DNA of 37,820 bases from Dysgonamonadaceae bacterium (GTDB lineage: Bacteria; Bacteroidota; Bacteroidia; Bacteroidales; Azobacteroidaceae): positions 1 to 37,820 of the forward strand of contig JAISFI010000021.1 of the NCBI GenBank assembly GCA_031263685.1, read 5' to 3'. The notes below the pieces were generated by a model, which saw nothing but the letters and a program-made list of their open reading frames with translations, was not told where the DNA came from and ran no database searches. Position 1 is the stretch's first letter. Every line of letters starts with the position of its first letter. A program made the translations under genes and the position numbers. Shown piece by piece: positions 29,079-36,461 of this stretch.

Positions 29079-29873
29079 TTGATCGACTCCATTGCAAACG
29101 ACCTGGATCAGTGGGAAGTACTGGAAGAACTGATGGCTTTGCGGGCAGACTTTGCCATCCATCACGCCATCCGGGGCTTTGACATGGATTACGAAAAGGC
29201 ACTGGAGCTTGTTCGCAATTACAGCGGCGAGCTTTCTGCCGAAGACAGGGAGAGGCGCACCATTCTTATAGCTGCAATAGAGAACCTGATTGACTTTTCC
29301 GTTGGCGCCGAATATCAGATGGCAAGGGATATTCCGGATTTGGATTTTGACGAAATGGAATACGGCGGCATGGATTGGGACAGCATGAGCGAAGAACAGC
29401 AGGAGGAGCTGGAAGATATTTGCCGCGAATACAATTTCACATACGCCAACGTAGAGAACCAGGACGCCGAATATGCCATGATTGTAGCTGCCGCGTTAGC
29501 GGGAGTGCTGCCTGAAACAACACTGATGTACATGACGCAGGGTGATGAGCGCGTTCGTCCGTGGCACCTTCAGTACGAAGGATATACGGCGCCCAAGTCC
29601 CTGTTCCCGGACTGGCTGGTGCCTCCCATCGAACACATGTGCCGCTGCTTTCTGGTGGAAGATACTGTATTTTCTCAAATGCAGCACGTATCAGCCAAAG
29701 CAGGGAGCAAACCTGAAATGCCCGAATGGTTCAATCCGACATTTAAGGAAAGCGTGGCCTTTGGCGGGCGAATATTTTCCGATGCGCACCGCTACTTCCA
29801 GTGCGAAGAACAGCACCGGGAACGCTTGCAGGCAATGGCAGAGAGTATCAAGCACAAATACCTGCAACAGTGA
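29079..29873 (+). CDS. Mu F-like head morphogenesis protein
   Basis: This is an open frame of 264 aa from a TTG at 29079, but the frame is open upstream to 28926 with no ATG or GTG. The extra residues (GEKVGGGSSLSEVLAKK, then PDKEEQEKEYLAIFGIF) look coding, so the true N-terminus is further upstream or is supplied by frameshifting from the portal gene. The family signature GDERVRPWHLQYEGYTAPK, then PPIEHMCRCF, matches Mu gpF-like minor head proteins (PF04233-type). It helps assemble the head at the portal. Strongly acidic in the middle (about 85-115). Confidence 0.85.
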   Translation: MIDSIANDLDQWEVLEELMALRADFAIHHAIRGFDMDYEKALELVRNYSGELSAEDRERRTILIAAIENLIDFSVGAEYQMARDIPDLDFDEMEYGGMDWDSMSEEQQEELEDICREYNFTYANVENQDAEYAMIVAAALAGVLPETTLMYMTQGDERVRPWHLQYEGYTAPKSLFPDWLVPPIEHMCRCFLVEDTVFSQMQHVSAKAGSKPEMPEWFNPTFKESVAFGGRIFSDAHRYFQCEEQHRERLQAMAESIKHKYLQQ

Positions 29874-30358
29874 AAGCCGGAACAGTCATCACCCCCAAAC
29901 AACTGGCAAGACAGTGGAAAACGCTCCCCAACCGGTTTGAGGTAAACCTGTGGAACTTTGAAGTGAAGGCCGGTAAAGCCGCCGCTTCCATATTCAAGCA
30001 ATCGTTTTTCCTGCACAGGTTTAACGATTCCGGAGAGTTCGGATGGAGGAGAAGGAAAGACAGGAAAACGCATCCGATACTGGTTGAAACCGGATCGCTG
30101 CGGGATTCCATCAAATGGAAGCATACGGGACAGAAAGCCGCCGGCGTGCGGGTTTACACCGATCCGAACGGATTCACCAACACCAAAAGGCACCGGGGAT
30201 TCTGTTATGCCGCCGTGCACAACGCCCCGGACGGCACCTATACGTATGGGAAGACAGGCGCGAGAAGCATCCAGCGGCAGTATATCGGACACACATCCGT
30301 ACTCAAGGACAAATTAAAGGTACTGTCCGCAACCATATTCAATAAATTTCCAAAATAA
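29870..30358 (+). CDS. Mu G-like / virion morphogenesis protein
   Basis: The product is 162 aa from the GTG at 29870, which overlaps the preceding TGA (GTGA). The earlier in-frame GTG at 29801 lies inside the F-like gene and is less likely. ILVETGSLRDSIK and VYTDPNGFTNTKRH, followed by CYAAVHN, match tail-completion/virion-morphogenesis proteins (Mu gpG or HK97 gp10 type), which have the TGxLxxSI and YAxxHN pattern. It probably acts at the head-tail joint. Its stop overlaps the next ATG (TAATG). Confidence 0.7.
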   Translation: MKAGTVITPKQLARQWKTLPNRFEVNLWNFEVKAGKAAASIFKQSFFLHRFNDSGEFGWRRRKDRKTHPILVETGSLRDSIKWKHTGQKAAGVRVYTDPNGFTNTKRHRGFCYAAVHNAPDGTYTYGKTGARSIQRQYIGHTSVLKDKLKVLSATIFNKFPK

Positions 30359-31056
30359 TGATTGTAGATAAAAAACCGAAAGAAGAACCCGTTATCCCGC
30401 CCGGCGAAGAACAGGGCGAGGCAAGTCCATATACAGTCAATGCGCTGTGCGAAGTGTTCAACGCCGTCAAGGAAGTGATCAGCGAATTGCGGGAAGATGA
30501 AGACAACCCGGACAGCCCCCCGCTATTTAAAACGGTAGCCTTGAATACCGGGCAACTGTCGCGCATTAAAAATAACAAGTGGAACCGGGAGTATATGCTG
30601 CCTTTCCCGGCTGCCTTCATTCACCTGATAGATGTCCGGTACCTGGTTCAGCAGGCAAGGATCGGGGAAGGCCGCGCCACGCTAAGGCTGCAATATGTAC
30701 TTAACAGGCTTAACAACAGCGATGAGGAATACGAACTGGAAGGCTACCGGCTGTTTCAGCGCATCAATGTTGCCCTTCAGGACGCGAAAAGCAAATATCC
30801 GGCTCTCTCTGAAAGGTTTAATCTGACTTACTTCGACCAGCCGGAATCTTTCGATGATGCCTTGCAGCCATACTGGATAGACTATGAAGTATGGTTCACG
30901 GAATATTCGGCCTACAAATTCAGGAATTATGTGGACAGGTATGTGGTTGTGCCGCCATTTACCAATCATTCCGACCAGTTGGAAGAAAGCAATACCGACA
31001 GTCACGAAGACCATCCGGCGCCGAGCTATGATGAAGTGAGCGGTTTCAGTAAATAA
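30358..31056 (+). CDS. Unknown morphogenesis protein
   Basis: The product is 232 aa. A disordered acidic N-terminus (KKPKEEPVIPPGEEQGEASP) precedes a folded alpha/beta domain: LPFPAAFIHLIDVRYLVQQ, LRLQYVLNRLNNSDEEYELEG and YWIDYEVWFTEYSAYKF. The tail is disordered. It occurs between the G-like gene and the protease in a Mu-like order, so a neck or tail-terminator role is plausible, but I do not recognise the family. Confidence 0.65.
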   Translation: MIVDKKPKEEPVIPPGEEQGEASPYTVNALCEVFNAVKEVISELREDEDNPDSPPLFKTVALNTGQLSRIKNNKWNREYMLPFPAAFIHLIDVRYLVQQARIGEGRATLRLQYVLNRLNNSDEEYELEGYRLFQRINVALQDAKSKYPALSERFNLTYFDQPESFDDALQPYWIDYEVWFTEYSAYKFRNYVDRYVVVPPFTNHSDQLEESNTDSHEDHPAPSYDEVSGFSK

Positions 31057-31113
31057 TTTAACCTGTTTTCAACTTTTGCAAATCGAGTTTTCTATTCCTT
31101 AATAAACTGACAA

Positions 31114-32388
31114 ATGGATACAGATAAATTAAAATACATTGTAGGCGAAGCGCAGGCAGACAAGCCGGCTATTATCCGGTTTTTCGGTCCCGTTCACTTT
31201 GAATCCGCACAGCGCTTCAACGAGGAATTTCTGTGGCTTCAGGATTATGTCAAGCCTTCAAAGATCATTGTTTCGATTAACTGCGACGGCGGAAGCGTGA
31301 TGTACGGGATGAGCGTGTTTTCCATCATCCAGTCCTGCCCGATTGAAGTAGAGTGTGTAGTTGAAGGTATTGCCGCCTCTATGGGCAGCGTGCTGTGGGC
31401 AGCCGGCACGAGAGCATACATGCACGACTACTCTGTTGTCATGATTCATAACCCGTTCTTCAAGGAAAAAGACTGCGAAGACGAAAGTATAAGGCAAATG
31501 GTCGACGCTTTCCGGCAACAGCTGGAAACCGTGTACTGCCGCCGGTTTGGTTTTTCCAAAGAGAAAGCGCGGCAGATTATGGACGGAGACGGAAATGCAG
31601 ACGGGACTTTCTTTAATGCCCATCAGGCTGTTGCTGCGGGTCTTATCCCGGAATCGCACATTATCAAAACCTCCAAGCAGGTTTGTGAAAAGGTAAAAAA
31701 TAAAATTGAAGGCATAACGGATACCGGCGTAATCAGGGGCATTATGAACTCTGTTGCCTCGGAAATGGAAGAAAATAAACTTCCGGAAAACATTTCCGCT
31801 ATTCCTAAGCAGAATGAACACGAATTACAAAAACAACAAGCTAAAAAACTAATGGAAGAAAAAGAAAAATTTTCTTTCGGCGCAGTTGCCGCACAGCTTG
31901 GATTCGCCGAAGACGCTCCCGTAGCGGGAGTTGCCGGACGCATTGCAGACTTGCTTCAAAAGGAAACCGAACTTGCAAAGGTACGGGACGATTTGAGCGC
32001 ATTGCAGATTCAGCACAAGGGCAAGGAAACCGAAGTAACGAACCTCCAGGCTTCACTGGAGTCGGCAAATGCCGAACTGAAAACTTACAGGGACGCTGAA
32101 CAGGCCGCTAAGGATCTGGCTATTGCCACTATGGTCGATGCTGCCATCCAGGAAGGGAAAATTGAAAAAGAGTCGAAAGAGACGTGGGTTGCCATGGCAA
32201 AAACCAATCTCGAACTGACTCAGAACACTCTGGCCTCTATCCCTGCGCGCGAACAAATCAGCAAAAAAATTGCTGAAGACCCCGCCAACATTCAAAACGC
32301 TCAAAAAACTTTGAGTGAAGTTGAAAGCAAGATTGCGGAAGAAGTAACGAAAGTTACCGGTAAAGATTTCAAATTACAAACATTTTAA
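31114..32388 (+). CDS. ClpP-fold prohead protease fused to scaffold
   Basis: The product is 424 aa. Residues 1-195 form a ClpP-like serine protease: NCDGGSVMYGMSVFSII, the nucleophile region EGIAASMGSVLWAAG with Ser89, and VVMIHNPF with His112. After about residue 230 comes an Ala/Glu/Lys-rich coiled-coil region (SLESANAELKTYRDAEQAAK) typical of scaffold. It should mature the head by cutting scaffold away. It directly precedes the capsid gene, as usual. Confidence 0.9.
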   Translation: MDTDKLKYIVGEAQADKPAIIRFFGPVHFESAQRFNEEFLWLQDYVKPSKIIVSINCDGGSVMYGMSVFSIIQSCPIEVECVVEGIAASMGSVLWAAGTRAYMHDYSVVMIHNPFFKEKDCEDESIRQMVDAFRQQLETVYCRRFGFSKEKARQIMDGDGNADGTFFNAHQAVAAGLIPESHIIKTSKQVCEKVKNKIEGITDTGVIRGIMNSVASEMEENKLPENISAIPKQNEHELQKQQAKKLMEEKEKFSFGAVAAQLGFAEDAPVAGVAGRIADLLQKETELAKVRDDLSALQIQHKGKETEVTNLQASLESANAELKTYRDAEQAAKDLAIATMVDAAIQEGKIEKESKETWVAMAKTNLELTQNTLASIPAREQISKKIAEDPANIQNAQKTLSEVESKIAEEVTKVTGKDFKLQTF

Positions 32389-32401
32389 TATCTGACGATT
32401 A

Positions 32402-33466
32402 ATGGCTGACACTGTAAACTATGCCGGAAATTCTTATTCGGGCGAAGTTTTAACCGACCTTTTGGTTTATACTGCAAAAGGCAACGACACCTACCGTGAA
32501 GGGCTTATCCACATCAAGCCGGGTATTCAGAAGAAATTCACCCTTCCCCACGTAAGTCTTGGTAAAATTATCCAGGACAACAAGCCGACCCCCGTCTCTG
32601 CCGACGGAGCAAAGGGAGCCGACGGACACAACGAATACGTTCATTCCGAACGCTATCTGGAGCCACAGGACTTTATGGTCTATCTTGAATTTAACCCCAG
32701 GGATTTTGAAGATTACTGGAAACCGTTTCAGCCTTCGGGCGAGCTGATTTTCCGGGAACTGGATCCGAAAGTTCAGGCAACCATGCTGCACCTGCTGATT
32801 GACCGCAAGGATCAGTATCTGGGCGACTGTATCTGGGCAGGCAAAAAAGGCGGCACGGACGCGGATATTAAATCTGACAGCGTCGACAACGTTGCTCTTG
32901 GAGGAGATTCGGCAGCCGGCCCGATGAAATATTTCGACGGATTCCTCTCCCGCGTGATTACCAATGTTAATTCTGCTGATGCGAATGAGATAGCTACCGG
33001 AAAAGTGATTGTTGCCGGCAATACCGCATTTACTACCGGAGTTAATGTAGAAAGCGCGCTGTATGCAATGTACAGGAAATGTCCGAAAAATCTGCGCAAA
33101 AGCGACAAGCTCGTTTTCGTGATGGGTTGGGAAGCCTGGGACCTGTACGACCAGTATCTGAGTTCCAAAGATATAAAATACAGTGAAAATGCCGACGTGA
33201 ACAAGTATCGCTTCAAAGGCAAACGCATTGTTGTTATCAACGGGATTCCGGAACAGACTATCGCTCTCGGTAAATTTACTACCGGTATGGACTCCTGTCT
33301 GTGGATGGGCGTTGACTATGCAACCGATCAGGAATCGGTCAAGGTTGAACGCTTGCAGGCAAATTCCGAACTGTATTTCTTCCAGATGAGAATGAAGATA
33401 GACGTGAACATTGTTTTGCCGTCTGAAATTGTTGTCTGGACAACTTACAAATACGATCCCGACTAA
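32402..33466 (+). CDS. Major capsid protein
   Basis: The product is 354 aa. The start MADTVNYAGNSYSGEVLTDLL lies 13 bp after the protease/scaffold stop. A mid-protein segment (PRDFEDYWKPFQPSGELIF) and the C-terminal KYDPD tail fit HK97-fold capsid proteins of Mu-like Bacteroidetes phages. Position, length and the strong terminator behind it support the call, although the fold itself cannot be seen directly. Confidence 0.85.
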   Translation: MADTVNYAGNSYSGEVLTDLLVYTAKGNDTYREGLIHIKPGIQKKFTLPHVSLGKIIQDNKPTPVSADGAKGADGHNEYVHSERYLEPQDFMVYLEFNPRDFEDYWKPFQPSGELIFRELDPKVQATMLHLLIDRKDQYLGDCIWAGKKGGTDADIKSDSVDNVALGGDSAAGPMKYFDGFLSRVITNVNSADANEIATGKVIVAGNTAFTTGVNVESALYAMYRKCPKNLRKSDKLVFVMGWEAWDLYDQYLSSKDIKYSENADVNKYRFKGKRIVVINGIPEQTIALGKFTTGMDSCLWMGVDYATDQESVKVERLQANSELYFFQMRMKIDVNIVLPSEIVVWTTYKYDPD

Positions 33467-33499
33467 AAAGTTGTTTCATTTTCTTGAATTTTTAACTAA

Positions 33500-33540
33500 A
33501 AAAAGGGGAGATGAGAGTTGACGCTCCGTTTCCCCTTTTT
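33500..33540 (+). terminator. Terminator/attenuator after the capsid gene
   Basis: A 10-bp stem (AAAAAGGGGA 33500-33509 with TCCCCTTTTT 33531-33540) has a 21-nt loop and its T-run in the 3' arm. Partial read-through would keep capsid mRNA highest in the operon. Confidence 0.75.
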
Positions 33541-33554
33541 AATACAACAGCATT

Positions 33555-33869
33555 ATGGCAAAAAGAATAAACGATATTGAAAATACAGATATTCTGCCGG
33601 AGACCTCCGGGAGAGTGAAACCTGTGGATGAAAGCTTGAATCCGAAAACCGGTTTTGGCGATTCTTCCGAAGGTACATCACCGGCGCAGGATAACAGCAA
33701 AAAAGTTTCTGAAGAAGAAATTCCGGAAGAAATCAAAAAAATACTGCGACAATATTCAAATGAAAAAGAACTGTATGTTGACAAATACGGAGGAGCTTTC
33801 GTTAAGAAGACTCAACCTGCATTGCTCAAAGATGCTATTCTTTATAAAAATCCTTTTTATAACAAATAA
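33555..33869 (+). CDS. Small unknown head or neck protein
   Basis: The product is 104 aa. A disordered acidic N-terminal half (DILPETSGRVKPVDESLN) is followed by a small helical C-terminal segment (EIKKILRQYSNEKELYVDK, then GGAFVKKTQPALLKDA). It lies between capsid and sheath genes, where head-completion or connector proteins are usual. Family not recognised. Confidence 0.65.
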   Translation: MAKRINDIENTDILPETSGRVKPVDESLNPKTGFGDSSEGTSPAQDNSKKVSEEEIPEEIKKILRQYSNEKELYVDKYGGAFVKKTQPALLKDAILYKNPFYNK

Positions 33870-33880
33870 TTTAAAAAGTA

Positions 33881-35212
33881 ATGGCATTAGGTAATGTTTT
33901 TATGACCGATTTGGACGGGAATATTGGAACAGGGTCGCCCGCTTCTACTGAAAAGGTGTGCGGACTGCTGTTTGATATTTCTCAACAGACGAATTTCTGG
34001 ACTTCGGAGAAAGGCTCGGAAGTGGCCGGTGTACTGAAAGACAGTGTGATTGAGCTTAATTCTCTGGATGATGCGGTAAAAATCGGCATCACCAACGAGA
34101 ACACCCTGGACGGGAAACCGGAAGACGATTTGCTTTGCGGGATCCCCTACTATCACATCAATCACTTCTTCACCGCCGCCGGCGGCAGCGGACGCCTGTT
34201 CATCGCATTTGCAGACTGTTCTTCGAACTGGAACGCAATCATTGACATGCAGAAAGCGGCTGTGGGTGTTATCAGCCAGTTTGGAGTATGGACGGAGCAA
34301 ACTTTGTGGACTTGTTCAAATGCGGAAAGCCCCCTGTACAGTATTGAATCGCTGGTAACTGACTTGCAGTCGACAGCCGAATCGCTGGCCAACAATTACA
34401 ATGCCCCGGCAAGCATCCTGCTCTGCGCAAACTCATCCAGAATACGCACTGAAGTTTTGGAGCTTATCCCGACAGAAGTTCTTTTGAGCAAGATACCTCC
34501 CTGCATTATTGGCGCAAGATACGTGACCGTATTGCTTGGACAGGGGCTTGATTCTGAAGTTGCGACCATGCAGGCGCTGCTTGAATCGACCACTCCGGTC
34601 GGGTGTGTTGGAGCGGCTTTGGGCTGCTTAACGCGCGCAAGCGTAGCTGAATCTATCGGCTGGGTGCAGAATTTTGACCTGGCTGGCTATTTCCCGGATA
34701 TTGAGTTCGGGTTTGGAGATTCAGCTCTCAACGATGAGAGCAGGCTGACCAGTACTTCAAAGTATTCGTCGCTGTCTTCCTTCGAGCTGGATGGACTGGA
34801 TACCAAGGGTTATGTTTTTCTGGTAAAATACACCGGCCTGGAAGGGCACGTGTATTTTTCGGGCGACCAGACCTGTTCCAATGGAGACTATCGCACTATT
34901 GCCCGCAACCGCGCCATCAACAAGTCGCGCAGATCGGTCAGGGCAACTCTGCTTCCCTACGTCAATTCGCCGATAAAGGTCGATCCGGCAACGGGCTATC
35001 TTTCGAGCGCTCAAAGCGTAATCTTCTCCAATCTTGTAAGTGATATTCTGCAATCCATGGTGAACGCGGAAGAAATCAGCGGGTTCACTGTAAAAGTCCC
35101 TGCTAACCAGAATGTATTACAAACCGACACCCTGCTTATCCAGTACTCGCTGATTCCCATTGGCACTGCCAAGGCCATCAATGTAACTGAAAGCCTCGCT
35201 GTAAAAAAATAA
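33881..35212 (+). CDS. DUF2586-like tail sheath protein
   Basis: The product is 443 aa. The C-terminal domain has YRTIARNRAINKSRRSVRAT, then LLPYVNSPIKVDPATGYLS, the pattern of phage tail sheath proteins (the segment that links neighbouring subunits). The N-terminal and middle parts (AAGGSGRLFIAFADCSSNW) fit DUF2586 sheath-like proteins of Bacteroidetes. It marks the virion as contractile (myovirus-type). The next gene is the tube, as expected. Confidence 0.85.
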   Translation: MALGNVFMTDLDGNIGTGSPASTEKVCGLLFDISQQTNFWTSEKGSEVAGVLKDSVIELNSLDDAVKIGITNENTLDGKPEDDLLCGIPYYHINHFFTAAGGSGRLFIAFADCSSNWNAIIDMQKAAVGVISQFGVWTEQTLWTCSNAESPLYSIESLVTDLQSTAESLANNYNAPASILLCANSSRIRTEVLELIPTEVLLSKIPPCIIGARYVTVLLGQGLDSEVATMQALLESTTPVGCVGAALGCLTRASVAESIGWVQNFDLAGYFPDIEFGFGDSALNDESRLTSTSKYSSLSSFELDGLDTKGYVFLVKYTGLEGHVYFSGDQTCSNGDYRTIARNRAINKSRRSVRATLLPYVNSPIKVDPATGYLSSAQSVIFSNLVSDILQSMVNAEEISGFTVKVPANQNVLQTDTLLIQYSLIPIGTAKAINVTESLAVKK

Positions 35213-35216
35213 GTAA

Positions 35217-35672
35217 ATGACAATAAATAATGTAGCTTATTCCTGGGCGATGATAGAGCTTACCGCCCCGTTGCTTACAGGTTCGACCGGTACCAATCCT
35301 ACTGTTTTGCAGGGTGTTTCCGGCATCAAGTGGAACATCAAGCACAAGATAGAGACCAACTACGGGCTTGGCGGAGAGCCGGCCAACAGGGGGTTCGGAA
35401 ATACGGAGTATACGGCATCCATTACGATGGACTACAATACTCAAACGCAGCTCCGGGGCATAGCCGGCTCGCTGATGAATATTGGCGAGTTTGACCTGAC
35501 CGTCTCATTTGCAAACTCTCTGGGTTCGAGCGACTGGACTACTGAAGTCGTTACGCTGAAAGGATGTATCTTTAACGAAGACGGAATGGAAGCCAAACAG
35601 GACGACACCAGCATTACACATGATTTTGAGTTGAATCCGTTTAAAATTGAGCTGCAAGTAACAACTGCTTAA
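35217..35672 (+). CDS. Tail tube protein
   Basis: The product is 151 aa, starting 4 bp after the sheath stop. A beta-barrel pattern is visible (GVSGIKWNIKHKIETNYGLG, then EYTASITMDYNT, then EFDLTVSFANS). Size and position match Mu gpM-like tail tube proteins. It forms the inner tube around which the sheath contracts. A strong terminator follows. Confidence 0.8.
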   Translation: MTINNVAYSWAMIELTAPLLTGSTGTNPTVLQGVSGIKWNIKHKIETNYGLGGEPANRGFGNTEYTASITMDYNTQTQLRGIAGSLMNIGEFDLTVSFANSLGSSDWTTEVVTLKGCIFNEDGMEAKQDDTSITHDFELNPFKIELQVTTA

Positions 35673-35693
35673 TTTGCTTTATTTAAGTTTTGG

Positions 35694-35728
35694 AAAGGGA
35701 GGATATGAAAATATCTTCCCTTTTTTCA
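35694..35728 (+). terminator. Terminator/attenuator after the tail tube gene
   Basis: A 13-bp stem with one wobble (AAAGGGAGGATAT 35694-35706 with ATATCTTCCCTTT 35711-35723) has a GAAA tetraloop and a T-run. Confidence 0.8.
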
Positions 35729-35790
35729 AACCTGATTGTCGGGCAACCGCTATTTATAGTTGAACTATTAATAATTTATTTACAGTATTT

Positions 35791-36186
35791 ATGGAAGAAA
35801 ATATTCAACTCGAAGATGCGCCAAATGAGATTGGCCAGAAATTGCAGAAGGAAATTGAAAAAACGGTTGCCGAACTGAAAGAAAAGGATCCGCTGTTGAA
35901 GCGCGTATTCCCGATTGTCGTTTTTGGCAATGACGAAGATGGAAAGGACAAATACATCGGGTATTTCCGTCAGCCGGGCTTTACCGTATTCAGCAAGTAC
36001 CTGAGTGCGACACAGGCCAACCAGGCTGTTGCCATGCGGACGCTTGCAAAAGACTGCTTCGTTGACGGAGATAAGGAGCTTGTCGACGACGATTCGCTGT
36101 TCCTTTTCGGTCTTATGGGACAACTGGGCAAAATCATTGAAATCAGACAGGGGAAACTCGTAAATTTATCCAAGCCTGGGAAGTAA
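35791..36186 (+). CDS. Tail assembly chaperone, short form
   Basis: The product is 131 aa. It is acidic and helical (LQKEIEKTVAELKEKDPLL), with a beta-type middle (VFPIVVFGNDEDGKDKYIGYF). It lies between tail tube and tape measure, where contractile and long-tailed phages encode chaperones that wrap the tape measure. Near the end, A_AAT_TTA (36162-36168) is a canonical -1 slippery site in the correct phase, and an open -1 frame follows to 36359. Confidence 0.8.
   Translation: MEENIQLEDAPNEIGQKLQKEIEKTVAELKEKDPLLKRVFPIVVFGNDEDGKDKYIGYFRQPGFTVFSKYLSATQANQAVAMRTLAKDCFVDGDKELVDDDSLFLFGLMGQLGKIIEIRQGKLVNLSKPGK
36162..36168 (+). promoter_or_regulatory. -1 programmed frameshift site A_AAT_TTA
   Basis: In the chaperone frame the codons read GTA AAT TTA TCC, so AAATTTA has the X_XXY_YYZ arrangement. 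The -1 frame is free of stops from just upstream to the TGA at 36357-36359, while the zero frame stops at 36186. This matches the frameshift conserved in tail chaperone pairs. Confidence 0.7.
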
Positions 36187-36359
36187 AAAAGGATCAGTAT
36201 TTTCGGCACAAGCTGATATACATACGCCACTACTTTCCAGGGGTTAATGTTGATGCGCTGGACGATGAAACGTTCGCCATACTTGCCAACGATGCCGAAT
36301 GGATGCACGCACAGCAGATTCAATTAAATCAGGTTAAAACACTTGGCCTCCTGTCCTGA
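36168..36359 (+). CDS. Tail chaperone C-terminal extension (-1 frame)
   Basis: This frame has no suitable start of its own and is reached by -1 frameshift at 36162-36168. It adds 63 aa to the first 126 residues of the short form, giving about 189 aa. The added part (WEVKKDQYFRHKLIYIRHYF, then DALDDETFAILANDAEWMHA) looks coding and helical, as in G-T type chaperones (lambda) and Mu gp41/42-type pairs. A terminator follows. Confidence 0.7.
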   Translation: MQAWEVKKDQYFRHKLIYIRHYFPGVNVDALDDETFAILANDAEWMHAQQIQLNQVKTLGLLS

Positions 36360-36368
36360 ACGGCTTGC

Positions 36369-36411
36369 AGCCCTCATTATCAAAAAAAACGGTAATGAGG
36401 GCTTCTTTTTT
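36369..36411 (+). terminator. Terminator before the tape measure gene
   Basis: A perfect 11-bp stem (AGCCCTCATTA 36369-36379 with TAATGAGGGCT 36393-36403) is followed by TCTTTTTT. Confidence 0.8.
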
Positions 36412-36461
36412 AACCGAAACGGCGCGCAATCTACTATTCTTTATAAAAAAGTCAATACCCA

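Noticed and set aside
35690-35878. 62-aa rightward open frame between tail tube and chaperone
   Set aside because: It spans a strong terminator hairpin and overlaps the start of the chaperone gene in another frame.
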